Positions 47,101 through 57,929 are shown, counted from the stretch's first letter. The stretch: 64,000 nt of DNA from Anolis sagrei (GCF_037176765.1 NC_090025.1:166210822-166274821), one strand, 5' to 3'. Program-made: numbers and translations. Notes: generated from the sequence alone by a model not told the origin.

Positions 47101-47994
47101 GCACAGGCCCCTTGATACTGCTTTCATCGCATCCCACACAGTTGCATAAGAGCATTGATTGTTATCATTAATTTCCCAAATATCTCCTAATTCTTTGGTT
47201 ATTTTCCCCACTATCTTACTATTCTCTAATACTGCATTTCCTATCTTCCAGTACTTATATGTTTGATAATCCTTCTTTATTTGGAGATCCAAGCTTATTA
47301 ATGCATGGTCTGAACATCTTATCACCCCTATTCTAGTATCTAGAACTTTAGTTAGTACCTGTTGTGAAACAAAAAAGTAATCAATTCTAGAAAACATTTG
47401 ATGAGCTGTCGAATGGAATGTAAATCTTTTCTCATTCCCCCTTAACGTTCTCCAAATATCAACCATATTTTTGTTCCTTATTATTCTATTTAGAGTTGTT
47501 CTATTTTGCATTTTCCCTTTCTTTGTGTGGTGGGATTTATCCATTTCCTCATCCATTATTCCATTGAAATCCCCTCCTATGATCAAATACCCTTTTTGTA
47601 TTCCCTCTATTTCTTTAAATATTTTTTCATAAAATTCCGCTTGGTTAGTGTTTGGAGCATATACATTAGCAAAAGTGAAATCCTCATTCCCCATCGTCCC
47701 TTGTATGATAATATATCTTCCTTGCTCATCTATCTTTGTTTCCTTTATATTGAAACCACATTGATTTTGGATTATAATTGCCACACCTCTCGATTTAGAT
47801 GTTCCATATGATTTTATATACGTTACAGATCCCCGCATCTTAAGCTCGTTCACCTTTGGTTTGGATTGGTGTGTCTCTTGTAAGAATACAAGATGAGCTT
47901 TAGCTTTATAAATCAAATCTCCAATGGTTTTCCTTTTATAAATCGAGCCCAAACCTTTACAGTTCAAAGATACGATCCTCAGGTGTTCCCCCAT
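44149..47994 (-). CDS. L1 ORF2 endonuclease/reverse transcriptase, one premature stop
   Basis: ORF2p nicks target DNA and reverse-transcribes L1 RNA at the nick. Endonuclease: SLNCKGLG (Asn11), FLQETH (Glu40), GGDFNG (Asp142), SRIDYFF (Asp205), CSDHALI (Asp229-His230). Reverse transcriptase: ILALDIFKAFD (Asp598), GTRQGCPLSPTLF, FADD at 697-700. Cysteine motif C-x3-C-x7-H-x4-C at 1133, 1137, 1145 and 1150. All catalytic residues are present. A TAA at 44367-44365 after residue 1209 (VTAARLLIA) stops the frame; the next in-frame stop is 44151-44149, so about 71 C-terminal residues are cut off from a 1281-codon frame. The related fragment at 565-1020 has Arg at the stop position. Confidence 0.95.
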
Positions 47995-48400
47995 TTCTTT
48001 ACCATTCTACTTATCCTCTTACTTGGCTGGTCCCTAATTCGTGCTCCCCACTGCTTTCCCCCCCTCTTCCTCCCTTCCCTCCCTTCCTTTGTGAAGTGCT
48101 CTTCTCCCCCTATTCCTTTCACCCCACGATGTTCAAAGACTACTTGTCTTGAACCTGGTTTACTCCAAACCATTTTGTGGGGTGGGGGGAGAGGACCCAT
48201 CCTCCATCTGAGTGCACCCATTCCGATATCTCCCAGGGTATTCTTATATTGCCTTAACTAGTAGGATTACATATTTCATACTAATGATTAGTCAGTCCTT
48301 CTCACAGTCTTTTTCATTCCTGTCTTGGTCCATATTAGTCTTCTTTTCCAGTCGCCAGATCCGGCTTCCCTTTCTCTTTCTCCCCTCCCTTCTTTTCTAT

Positions 48401-49393
48401 CTATGTTGTATCTGTTGTCCCATTTGTCAAATTCAGTTCATTCAGCAATACTAGACCTTGATCTAGAGACGTAATTTTATAGTTATTATTTCTCCAGCGA
48501 AACCTCAAGAAAACCGGGTAACCCCAGTTATACTGAATTTTCTGGCTTTGTAAAATGGTGGTACATTGGCGAATGGATTTCCGCCACTCCAAAGTTTCAG
48601 GGCACAGATCTGGAAAAATCTGTATCGGTGTCTCTTGGTATTTTAGTGAGGATGCTTGTCTTCGTAGTGCTTTCATTATCTTGTCTTTGTAGTAATAATT
48701 CCCAAATCTGACCAAAATGTCGCGAGGAAAAGAGGTCGTTTTTTTAAATCCCACTCTATGGATTCTCTCAAACCAGGCTTCTTCACAGTCTTTTTCAGAA
48801 TTCTGTTTAAGCCATGTCATTATTTCTCTTTTTAACATCCCAGGATTTTCTCCATTTATTTCTGGGAAATTCCTTATTCGAATGTTCATTCTTCTATCTC
48901 TGTCCATTAAATTTATTACCTTCAAGTCCATTCTTTGAAGGCTTTTTTGAGATTGTTTTATCTCTGCTGTGTTTGCTACCAATTGTACTTCCGCTGCTGT
49001 TACTCTTACATCCAAGTCTTGGTTTTTCTTTTCCAGTTTCTGTGAGGTTGCTTGTAAATTTTTTATTTGATTTTCTAGTCCGGTGATCTTAGTTGTAATT
49101 TCTTGAGTGCTGTTTAAGATCAAATCTTTGATCCCTTGAATCTGCTGTAGTAGTTCTTTATTTGTGATTTCCTCTGATTCGTCCTTTCCTCCATTTCGTG
49201 CTGTCGCCATTGTGGCTGATTTATAGCTCCTTCCCTGGGATGAGCAATCAGCAAGATACTCAGCCGATTCTGTCTCCTGTGCTCTTTCCCAGCTTCTATC
49301 GGAGGGGGAGGGTCGGTGTCGTAGGTAATAATTAATTTGTCTTTGCTCAGCCCTTCCTCTCTGTTTGGGCTGGGTTTTCTTCCCTCGTTTCAT
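48401..49393 (-). CDS. L1 ORF1 protein, 330 aa, intact
   Basis: ORF1p is the RNA-binding chaperone that coats L1 RNA. A basic N-terminus leads to a predicted coiled coil at about residues 75-155 (LLQQIQGIKDLILNSTQEIT, then ITGLENQIKNLQATSQKLEK). The RRM-like block RRMNIRIRNFPEINGENPG lies at about 167-185. The C-terminal domain contains FERIHRVGFKK and IFPDLCPETLEWRKSI, matching the conserved mammalian pattern. The frame has no break. The length is close to human ORF1p (338 aa). The first Met at 49393 follows the 297-bp 5' UTR; a downstream Met-Ala-Thr at about residue 62 is an alternative start. Confidence 0.92.
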   Translation of the reverse strand: MKRGKKTQPKQRGRAEQRQINYYLRHRPSPSDRSWERAQETESAEYLADCSSQGRSYKSATMATARNGGKDESEEITNKELLQQIQGIKDLILNSTQEITTKITGLENQIKNLQATSQKLEKKNQDLDVRVTAAEVQLVANTAEIKQSQKSLQRMDLKVINLMDRDRRMNIRIRNFPEINGENPGMLKREIMTWLKQNSEKDCEEAWFERIHRVGFKKTTSFPRDILVRFGNYYYKDKIMKALRRQASSLKYQETPIQIFPDLCPETLEWRKSIRQCTTILQSQKIQYNWGYPVFLRFRWRNNNYKITSLDQGLVLLNELNLTNGTTDTT

Positions 49394-49705
49394 AAAGCTT
49401 TACTTTGCCACTCTTTGCTAAGTTGCTAGTTTGGTCTTTTCACCATTGAGAGACGCTCAGCCTTCCAGCCTTCCAGGAGCAAAACCGAAAGTGATTTATT
49501 TTACCTTGTTATCTTCTCTTTCCCGACAACAAAGAAATTTATGGGTGGCTTAACGACTCACCCAGGCAGAAAGTCTCTTTTTACTCACTGTGAGTCCATT
49601 CCTAATAGTTAATTTTCTTATTTTCTTTTCCCCTTCATGGGAGCTCCGGGTTTAGCGTCCACTCATCAGGCTGAGGCTCCACCCCTCCCACTGGACAGTT
49701 CCTTG

Positions 49706-50060
49706 TAGATGAAATAGTATCAAGAAAAATTCTCTGCTACCTCCATTGCTGCCAAGTAGGCTTTCAAAAATGCTCTAGCTTGTGCTTGGTCAGATTCATT
49801 TCGAGTTCTCCATCAACATACTCTAGTCTCCGTCTCACTTGCTTCATCATCTCCAACTGCTTGGAAAACTAAGGGGCTGGTTTGGCTCTGCTCCATTCAG
49901 GAGCAATTGTGTCCACCACCCTGGCCATTCCAGAGGTCAGCCAGAGCTTCAATAGAATTGCCTGCCAAGGTGACAGGAAAATCCCCAAGAGCCATCAGGA
50001 ATCTATCTGGATCCATAAGCCTCTTAGGGTGGACCATCTTAATCAGTCTCCCACCCCTGC
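49706..50060 (-). mobile_element. CR1 LINE, 5' part beyond the L1
   Basis: On the minus strand LGDFPVTLAGNSIEALADLW and ARAFLKAYLAAMEVAENFS correspond to the CR1 region between endonuclease and RT. It joins the sequence ending at 43956 across the 15-bp duplication. The 5' border is uncertain. Confidence 0.65.
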
Positions 50061-50185
50061 TGAGATTTGAAGTTCCAGCAAATTCTGTTCAGATTTCAAA
50101 GCCAGGACAATTGATGCTTTTTATGATGATCTCTTTGCTGCTGTTTTTAAAAAAGAGCTATGAGTGGTCCATGCCTATTCATGTG

Positions 50186-50306
50186 TATGTGCCTTCAAGT
50201 CATCTCTTGACATATGGCAATGCCATGAATTTCATAGGGTATTCTTAGACAAGGAATACTCAAGGTTGACCTTGCTTAGTTTCCAAAATTGGACAGGTTC
50301 TGGTAC
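50186..50306 (-). mobile_element. Sauria SINE relic
   Basis: GTGCCTTCAAGTCATCTCTT, TTTCATAGGGTATTCTTAGA and CAAGGAATACTCAAGG read as a diverged reverse complement of the Sauria SINE 3' half. Confidence 0.55.
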
Positions 50307-50329
50307 CTTTGCAATATTAGATGGAATGA

Positions 50330-51120
50330 ATTGTCGAAGGCTTTCATGGCTGGAATCACTAGGTTCTTGTGGGTTTTTTCGGGCTTTAGAGCCATGTTCT
50401 AGAGGCATTTCTCCTGACGTTTCACCTGCATCTATGGCAAGCATCCTCAGAGGTAGAGGTCTGTTGGAATTAGGACAATGGGTTTATGTATATCTGTGGA
50501 ATGGCTGGGGTGGGGCAAGGAGCTCTTCCCTGCTGCAGTTAGGTGTGAATGTTCAGCTGATCACCTTCATTAGCATTTGAAGGCCTGCCTGCACCTGGGA
50601 AAATCTGTTGCTGGGAGGTGTTAATCTGTGCCTGGTTTTTTCCTCTCTGTTGTTTAGCTGTTATAATTTTAGAGTTTTTTAATACTGGTAGCCAGATTTT
50701 GTTCATTTTCATGGTCTCTTCCTTTCTGTTGAAATTGTCCACATGCTTGTGGATTTCAATGGCTTCTCTGTGTAGTCTGACATGGTGGTTGTTGGTGTGG
50801 TCCAGCATTTCTGTGTTCTCAAATAATATGCTGTGTCCAGGCTGGTTCATCAGGTGCTCTGCTATGGCTGACTTCTCTGGTTGAAGGAGTCTGCAGTGCC
50901 TTTCATGTTCCTTGATGCGTGTCTGGGCGCTGCGTTTGGTGGTCCCTATGTAGACTTGTCCACAGCTGCATGGTATACGGTAGACTCCTGCAGAGGTGAG
51001 AGGATCCCTCTTGTCCTTTGCTGAATGTAGCATTTGTTGGATTTTCTTGGTGGGTTTGTAGATTGTTTGTATGTTATGTTTCCTCATCAGCTTCCCTATG
51101 CTTCCTCATCAGCTTCCCTA
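50330..51120 (-). mobile_element. 5'-truncated Penelope-like element
   Basis: A 791-bp insertion with matching 15-bp flanks TATTAGATGGAATGA at 50315-50329 and 51119-51133. The minus strand carries the C-terminal ORF (50539-51087), a 3' non-coding part, and the terminal segment ending GAAAGCCTTCGACAATT, shared with 16485-16858 and 38222-38365. The reverse-transcriptase part is missing through 5' truncation. Confidence 0.85.
50539..51087 (-). CDS. Penelope-like GIY-YIG endonuclease domain, 182 aa
   Basis: The frame holds GVYRIPCSCGQVYIG (GVY at 34-36, YIG at 46-48), a candidate catalytic Arg57 in QTRIKEH, and a REAIEI block (Glu108 or Glu111) characteristic of Penelope-like endonucleases, with a Cys pair CSC between the two motifs. 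The family uses this domain to nick the target. The segment is only the C-terminal part of the usual RT-endonuclease protein, since the element is truncated at its 5' end; the first Met is simply the first available one. Confidence 0.8.
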   Translation of the reverse strand: MRKHNIQTIYKPTKKIQQMLHSAKDKRDPLTSAGVYRIPCSCGQVYIGTTKRSAQTRIKEHERHCRLLQPEKSAIAEHLMNQPGHSILFENTEMLDHTNNHHVRLHREAIEIHKHVDNFNRKEETMKMNKIWLPVLKNSKIITAKQQRGKNQAQINTSQQQIFPGAGRPSNANEGDQLNIHT

Positions 51121-51133
51121 TTAGATGGAATGA

Positions 51134-51764
51134 TTAAGCCATGTGTTGGCTAAAATTTGGAATGATAAAGGAGTAGGGACAAGGAACTTTCTTTAGCTTT
51201 TATCTCATAATTTGAGCCCTGTCTTGTTTACAAAAATGCTTGCTTCTCACAAAAACATATATTCATTCACTTGTGTGCACCAATTGCTAAGAGAATAAAA
51301 AATACCTATATTTGCATTGTGATGCAGATTTGTATCAGTCACCTCAGAGCCAGTAGAGACTGGATGTGACCATAAAATGGGAATGGTGCATTTTGGTTTC
51401 AATCCAAAGTTTAATGGAACTATCCAAGGTGCTCATTCCTGTGTCCAAAATAGATTCAGTACCTTTATCATTTAAACTAAAATTCAGCACAGATTTCCCC
51501 TCTCTCTGACATGGGAACCACCTTAGTTTCCCAAGAGCTTCTTCACACACCAAAGTGAACAGAAGAGTGGCACCATCTTGACTTGACTTCACTCCTGCTT
51601 CCATATAGTTTAATACAGCGTATAAACTGGTTCATATTGAAGTAAAGATTTTGTCAGTATGAACCTGTTAGCTGCCCATTAAAATCTTTAGGAAAGGCTC
51701 TCCTCAATCTTCTAGTTCCACCAACATCTAAAGGATCAAGTGAATGAGGTAATTTTAAAACAAA
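51134..51764. other. Unique intergenic sequence
   Basis: Nothing recognised. Confidence 0.4.
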
Positions 51765-52215
51765 TGAACAAAATATGTCTTAAAATGAGACATATAGAGG
51801 TAACGGGAGACTTCAAGCACCCTGATATTTATTGGATGACAATCTATTCTGAGAACGTAAGGCCAACTAATTCCTCCCTTGGCTTGCAGATAATTTCATA
51901 ACAATGAGATTAAATATTTTGGATATGTTAATAACCAACAGGGATGAACTAGTCAGTGGAATGGAAGCAATGGCATCCTTGGGGAGAAACAATAGAAACA
52001 GTAGTATCCCTGAAGAAAGCCAAATGTCATGGGATGCACACGATGGACTTTTAGAAAGCTGACTTCAGAAAGCTTTGAGAAATACTGGATGGGATTCCAT
52101 GGACAGAAAGATTCAAAGTGAAGGGAGTTTTCAGACATTTCTTAAAGATGAGACATTGAAGGTTGCAGTGAATTGGACCTCTGCCACCAGGCAGATGGGT
52201 TTTAGAAGCTTTGTT
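51765..52215 (+). mobile_element. Decayed LINE endonuclease region (CR1-like)
   Basis: GGTAACGGGAGACTTCAAGC reads VTGDFKHPDIYWM, followed by LDMLITNRDELVSGM and SLG. This resembles the GDFNHPD and LDLLLTNREELV blocks of CR1 endonucleases. The following 200 bp cannot be assigned. Heavily decayed. Confidence 0.5.
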
Positions 52216-52613
52216 AATGTTGTGGCTAAACATTGACATCTGTCCTGTGGTACAGGCAGAATAAATTTATACTTAATGGCTTTGTATGTTATCTTTCTGC
52301 ATTATCCCAACCATTTGAGCCTGGAAAAAGATAAAGAAGCTGAGAATTTTCTTCAGTTAATAAACTGCTCGTATGAGACAAGAGGAAATATAGTCATGTT
52401 TGCACACTTTGTCTTTGTTTGCATCAGCACCCTTGGGAATCCATCCTCCATTTGCCTTGCTTGGGGGCAAGAGTGCCCCAGGACAAGTGTTTCTTGTTTA
52501 GCCAATGATGGAGAATTGAATCATCCAAGAATAGTCAGAGTGGAATCCATTTTTAGGTGAACAGTTATCGTTGTGTGGGGATGCTGTATTTCATCAGTGA
52601 GGAGGCTACAGGG

Positions 52614-52652
52614 CCTTGCTCCTGTGTACCATCTATTGCACCATTTGCCATC
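52614..52652. repeat. Donor copy of 39-bp duplicate
   Basis: Thirty-nine bases identical to 53603-53641, where they interrupt a SINE. First bases CCTTGCTCCTGTGTACCATC. Confidence 0.9.
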
Positions 52653-52707
52653 AAGTTTGAGATCCAGAAGAAGGCAACCACAATAGTAGATAGTAGGGAA
52701 GCCATCT

Positions 52708-52828
52708 AGTACAGGCCAGCACAACCTGTGGCCCTCCAGGTATTTGAGACAGACTCCAAGAAGTCCTGACCTGCTTGTCCAAAGGACAGGAATTCTGAGT
52801 GCTGAAGTCCAAAATACCTGAAGTGCAT
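52708..52828. mobile_element. hAT-type MITE relic
   Basis: GGCCAGCACAACCTGTGGCC on the left, CTGAAGTCCAAAATACCTGA on the right; an imperfect fold-back without recognisable target duplications. Confidence 0.5.
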
Positions 52829-52829
52829 G

Positions 52830-53355
52830 TGCTGGTAATCTCATGACTGGGCTTCTGCAATCCACTATATATTGGGCTGCCTCTGTACCATGTTCAGAAA
52901 CTCCAGTTAGTTCAAAACATGGCATCCAGATTAGTTACAGGAACATGAAGGAATTGGCATATTATCCCCACATTAAAGTCACTCCATTGATTGCCAATTA
53001 GTTTCTGGGCAAATTACAAAGTGTTCGTTTTGACCTTTTACTCCAGCCTGCCAGAACCAGACTGGCAACCATCACCCAGAAGACCCTTTCATCAGCTCCC
53101 CCGAGACTATGGAATAACATGGCAGAAGAGCTCTGACAGCTAAATGAATTGTCGGGATTTAAAATACAACTGAAGACCTATCTCTTCTGGCAGGCCTACC
53201 CAATCAGTTTTAAATATAAAATTTAAAATCACATTCTATTTTTATTGTGTCATGCATTTTAATATGTGTATGTTTTAATATGTGCATTTTTATAGATGCC
53301 TTTGACTTTGTTGTTCCCCACCTTGGGTCAAAAGGAGGGCCTGTTAATAAATAAA
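52830..53355 (+). mobile_element. CR1 LINE 3' end
   Basis: Decayed C-terminal codons (CACTCCATTGATTGCCAATT, matching HWLPI; GACTATGGAATAACATGGCA, matching RLWNNMAE), then CTATCTCTTCTGGCAGGCCT and a CR1 3' UTR ending in AATAAATAAA. Confidence 0.7.
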
Positions 53356-53385
53356 AATATTAATATCAATAATACTCATAATAAT

Positions 53386-53748
53386 AGGCTTCCTGGTGGC
53401 GCAGTGGGTTAAACCGCTGAGCTGCTGAACTTGCTGACTGAAAGGTTGGCAATTCTAATCCAGTGAGAGGGGGTGAGCTCCCGCTGTTAGCCCCAGCTTC
53501 TGCCAACCTAGCAGTTCGAAAACATGCAAATGTGAATAGGTCAATAGGTACCGCTCTGGTGGGAAGGTAACAGCACTCCATGCAGTCATGCTGGCCACAT
53601 GACCTTGCTCCTGTGTACCATCTATTGCACCATTTGCCATCTATGGACAATGCCAGCTCTTCGGCTTAGAAATGGAGATGAGCACCACCACCACCACCAC
53701 CCAGAGTAGGACACGACTAGATTTAATGTCAGGGGAACCTTTGCCTTT

Positions 53749-53752
<4 letters not shown>
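53386..53752 (+). mobile_element. tRNA-headed SINE, family A, with templated patch
   Basis: Head CTGGTGGCGCAGTGGGTTAA, body CAGTTCGAAAACATGCAAAT, tail ATTTAATGTCAGGGG. Between GACCTT and TATGGACAATG the expected GGAGGTGTC is replaced by 35 bases copied from 52618-52652. An (ACC)n expansion lies at about 53683-53702. Confidence 0.9.

Positions 53753-53783
<31 letters not shown>
53753..53783. repeat. (AAT)n microsatellite
   Basis: An ATA run directly after the SINE tail, probably grown from it. Confidence 0.9.
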
Positions 53784-53784
<1 letters not shown>

Positions 53785-53883
53785 TTTCCTGGTGTAGAAC
53801 TCTTGTCAGCCCTAGCCATTATAGAAAGCAATAAAGAATATCAGGGAATGCTATTCAAGAACATCTTTAGGACCAAACACTTC

Positions 53884-53990
53884 TCAGCCTCAGGACTTGA
53901 AAAATAACTTTTGAGAACTACAGCCCTGAGAGTAGCCCAACCACTATGGCTACTGGAGGATTTTGAAAGTTACAGTACAAAAATTTGCTT
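53884..53990. mobile_element. hAT-type MITE relic
   Basis: AAAAATAACTTTTGAGAACT against GAAAGTTACAGTACAAAAAT around CTATGGCTACTGG: an imperfect fold-back. Confidence 0.35.
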
Positions 53991-55006
53991 TTTTAAGACC
54001 TATATAAGCCTTGATGGATCACTAGATTATCAAACTCTAAACTGATTATCAAACTCTAGTCTTCCTGTGTTTTAACATTAGTTCCCAAAAGCCTCGGGTG
54101 CTTTGGCCAAAGATCAGGGATTCTTGAAGTTGACGTCCAAAACATCTGGAAAGCCAGAGATGATCACTAGTTCCTGTGCAATGTTGTGATATGTCTTTAG
54201 TGGCCTAAGTAAAGCGAATTGTTAGTCTCAGCTAGGGCAGACCACTGATGGAATGTAAATTCGAACGAAATTTCCATTGATTCAGTGGTTCTATCCTATT
54301 AACGATTAAGAATTAGATTTAGGTCTATGAGTAACAGGGCAAGGCAAACAACAACTGCAGAGGCTACTTGCTGGCAGTAAATGGAAGTCATGCTGGCTTC
54401 CAGAACAATTGAGAAAACAAAAGTAAGAGAGGGCAGAACTGAATAAAAGTGTACATGACTCCACATCAAAATTTCAAATATTTTAATTATATATTTTTTG
54501 CAAACACAATGTTTTTCATCCTCTTCTTCTAAGTCAGATGCTGAATATTCACAAGATATTTTCTGGTGTTCCCTTTGTGTGCACCAAATCTCTTGTGTCA
54601 GCATTTGGACAGCTGACAATGCTTGATTTTAATATTTGACTTTGCCGTTTGATTGTATTATTTGATATCTGACAGCATGTGAAGGCCGGATGTGATTGAT
54701 AATTCATGACAAATGAAGGTTAGATCTATATCAAAACATGGTTTATATACAGTAGTATTGCATGCAAGGTCACTGAAGTAAAATCAATGGTTGTTGATAG
54801 TGTTACTACAATCACTCAGCATGGCTGTAGAATATTAAAGTACACTGGATGTAGTTCAATCCTAGCCTTTCTCAGAATCAGGGCTATCTACCCATTTGAT
54901 ATGCAATATTTCCATGATTTAAGATATTCCGAGGAGGGTAAAGTTTACCTATATTTGAGTGCTGAAAGCCAGAGACCCTCCAGCACAGAGAAATGCACAT
55001 CAGATG
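53991..55006. other. Unique intergenic sequence
   Basis: A local direct duplication of GATTATCAAACTCTA is at 54026-54058, and a decayed fold-back at 54080-54165. No exon recognised. Confidence 0.4.
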
Positions 55007-55014
55007 GTTTAAAA

Positions 55015-55148
55015 CAATGGTTCTCAACCTGGGGTCCCCAGATGTTTTTGGCCTTCAACTCCCAGAAATCCTAACAGCTGGTAAACTGGCTGAGATTTCT
55101 GGAGTTGTAGGTCAAAAACATCTGGGAACCCCAGGTTAAGAACCACTG
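55015..55148. mobile_element. hAT-type MITE with 8-bp target duplication
   Basis: A 134-bp palindrome CAATGGTTCTCAACCTGGGG ... CCCCAGGTTAAGAACCACTG, flanked by GTTTAAAA and GTTTTAAA (7 of 8). Same family as 36360-36484. Confidence 0.85.
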
Positions 55149-55317
55149 GTTTTAAAAAAACATTACCCTTTCCATTTGAACAAAAAGTATTTCAAATCCC
55201 TTTGCACAATGGGGATGATCAAGTACGGGGACACATTGGGACTGATCCAACTAGCCGCACCATCCCAATACTCTTGTGAGTTGATCTTATTGCTAGATAG
55301 CCATCTAACAGAGACTC

Positions 55318-55545
55318 ACCAGCATGGTGCAGTGGTTTGAGCATTGGACTATACTTCTCGAGACCTGGGCTCAAATCTCCACTCAACTGCAGAAATCCAC
55401 TGGGGGATCTTGGACATGCCCCATTCTCCCAGCCTCAGAGGAAAGTAGAGGCAATCCCACTCTGAACAAATCTTTCCAAGAAATCCCCATGATAGCATCA
55501 CTTTAGGATTACTATGTCACAAATGACTCAAAGGCTCACACATGC
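55318..55545 (+). mobile_element. Sauria SINE, full length
   Basis: ATGGTGCAGTGGTTTGAGCA (A box), GGGCTCAAATCTCC (B-box region), GAACAAATCTTTCCAAGAAA, and the Bov-B-type tail near CACAAATGACTCAAAGG. Confidence 0.8.
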
Positions 55546-56883
55546 AAATGTGAGTAACAATGTCAATGCATCCAACATGGATCATTACTGGTGGATGCAT
55601 CAGCATTTTCGGACAGTGCTAGCAGGCACAATCCTCTCATTTATTCAGCCATATATGTTGGATGAGGCTACAAAGAAGGCAGAACACATTTGCACAAGCA
55701 AATTCTTTCCTAAACCATTTCAAGATATTGACTGAGGCTAAGCTTCTTGCTTGACCTGGTAACTCTATCAATTAAAACATACCTTGAATACCTTGAACAC
55801 CACTGACTTTCTTGGTTACAGCCCTAGTTGCAGTCAGCATGGGTAACTTTTGCTTCTCTATGTGGATGCCTGGTGTTCCATGGTGGTCTTCCATACAAGC
55901 ATAAACTAGACCAGAACATGATTTGCTGCTTAAATCAGAGGAGATCAGGTACATCCAGGTAAATATGGTGATAATAATTATGAACACCCCCCCCCCCCAC
56001 CACCACCACCACCACCACCCACCACCGCCACTACAGGGCACTTGGGCCAAACGTTGGCCCTAGCATGCCCTGAGGGCCATTTCTGTGTCTGGACTTTGCT
56101 CATCTCTGCCCTAGACCAGCTACTTCTTTGGATCCTTAAGGTAAAATACAGTAAGGATTTCTCCCCTTCTTTTTCAATTAAAACATGACCACAAATTCAA
56201 TACATAATGATAATAATACATTTAATGAGTAATGATCTCCTTGCATGTTCATGATACCCTCTGCCTGATTGCTCTTGGGGCTCCCGTTCACTTCAGGCAG
56301 ACTTAAGAAAAGATAATACTTTTTGAGAGGACAACCAGCTGGAATTCTGCAGCCAGCATAGGCAATGGCAATATTTGGCTGTGGAATTATAAGAGGCATC
56401 ATTTTTTTAAGAAACACTCATTTCCAAGATCAAAATAAAGGATCTACTGGGTTTAGGAATCTCAAGTTATTCATGGGGCTCATTGGAGGTGAATGGTTTT
56501 GAGACCACCAGGTTATCAATCACCATACAGTGAACCCTTTCCGGTCTTCCTCATGTCATCCACTAATTTCATTTTCCACAGTTGTCAATGGCAATTTCCA
56601 GTGGCTCCTAACTACAACTGAATTCATTAGGTTGACCTAGAGATGTCAAACTCTGCATTGCATTCTCAATACAACCAGGTAAAAAAAGTGCTTACTGGCT
56701 CATGAAATATTGCCATGTAAATTAGCATTTGATTGAACCCTTTTTCTTCTCTGCTGATGAGAGATTTATAGATTTTCTTTCTTTCACATATGGCTGCTTT
56801 CCCATTGAGCACTGCTGAATGACTGCTCTGAAAGTTCTAAAATCGTCAATGGTAAGAAACTATTTCAGTATTTTCCTGCTTCT
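55546..56883. other. Unique intergenic sequence with low-complexity island
   Basis: C12 at 55987-55998 followed by (CAC)n to about 56020. A minus-strand frame through it encodes a tryptophan/glycine run and is an artefact of the repeat. Nothing else recognised. Confidence 0.4.
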
Positions 56884-56945
56884 TGGCAGAGGGTTGGACT
56901 GGATGGCCCATGGGGTCTCTTCCAACTGTATGATCCTATGATTTC
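56884..56945 (+). mobile_element. CR1-type 3' tail
   Basis: GAGGGTTGGACTGGATGGCC, GGTCTCTTCCAACTGTATGA and TCCTATGATT match the octamer-tailed 3' end of CR1 elements known from birds and reptiles. Confidence 0.7.
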
Positions 56946-57585
56946 TCTCCAACATCCATTAATTTTGCTCTGTTTTCCTTCTTTTCAGTATTTATGGCAT
57001 GCTTCTTCAAACTACCAGTGAGTAACATTACATTGTGTTCAGGGCTGGGAATGCATCTATTTTTTGAACTACAACTCCCTGAACCCTCCAGTCAGAATGT
57101 CCAGTTGGGAATTCTGCCAATCAGAATGCAACAGTTTCAGCTTGGAATCTTCCAGATATGCCAGGACTTGGCCTTTTGGAACAGCAATAACTTGAAGCAA
57201 TAAGAAATTGTACTCTAAATCTGTCCTTTAATACTGACGTATCCTGCATCCGTTTATAAAGACTGGGTATCCCTTATTCAGAATTCTGAAATCCAAACTA
57301 CTCTCTAATCCAAAATTGTCCACTTGGGTAGAACAGATTGCCTTATTTTAATGAGAGCCTTCATCCAAATTGTGATTAGCTCTGATTGGATGGTTATATT
57401 TTAGCAGAGGACGGACAACCACTTCTGAGAGATGCTCTAGTTAGTGTCTTGCAAAGAGATCCAGCATTGAATTAGATGACCTTCCAAGGTTTCTTCAAAC
57501 ATTGTGTTTTAATAGTAGAGTCAAAATGAAGAGAACGAGAACTGGATAAAAAAGCATAACAACTCCACTAATTTTTAGAGGTCTG
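56946..57585. other. Unique intergenic sequence
   Basis: A weak fold-back at 57040-57190 is the only hint of a repeat. Confidence 0.35.
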
Positions 57586-57600
57586 TATAATAATCCAGAA

Positions 57601-57929
57601 GACACCCCCCTCACCTGTGGCAAAGCAGGTTACACCACTGAGCTGCTGAACTTGCTGACCAATAGGTCAGTGGTTTGAATCCGGGGAGCGGGGTGAGTTC
57701 CCCGGCTTCTGCCAACCTAGCAGTTCAAAAACATGCAAATGTGAGTAGATCAATAGGTACTGCTCCGGCAGGAAGGTAACGGCACTCCATGCAGCCATGC
57801 TGACCACAGAGGTGTCTATGGACAATGCCGACTCTTCAGCTCAGAAATTGAGATGAGCACCACCCCTCAGAATCAGACATGGCATTGGCTAGACTTAATG
57901 TCAAGGGGAAACCTTTACCTTTACCTTTC
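57601..57929 (+). mobile_element. tRNA-headed SINE, family A, exact 15-bp target duplication
   Basis: Flanked by TATAATAATCCAGAA at 57586-57600 and 57930-57944. Head decayed (TGGCAAAGCAGGTTACACCA), B box GGTTTGAATCC kept, tail CCTTTACCTTTACCTTTC. Confidence 0.9.

Larger units (their letters stand above)
43957..49690 (-). mobile_element. Full-length L1 retrotransposon
   Basis: A 5734-bp insertion flanked by an exact 15-bp duplication CTGGACAGTTCCTTG (43942-43956 and 49691-49705). Parts on the minus strand: 5' UTR 49394-49690, ORF1 48401-49393, 406-bp spacer, ORF2 44149-47994 with one internal stop, 3' UTR with AATAAA and an A12 tail at 43968-43957. It sits in a CR1 copy. The perfect duplication and nearly intact frames point to recent insertion. 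Confidence 0.97.

Noticed and set aside
55772-56050. Tryptophan/glycine-rich protein
   Set aside because: Direct translation of the C12 and (CAC)n low-complexity run.
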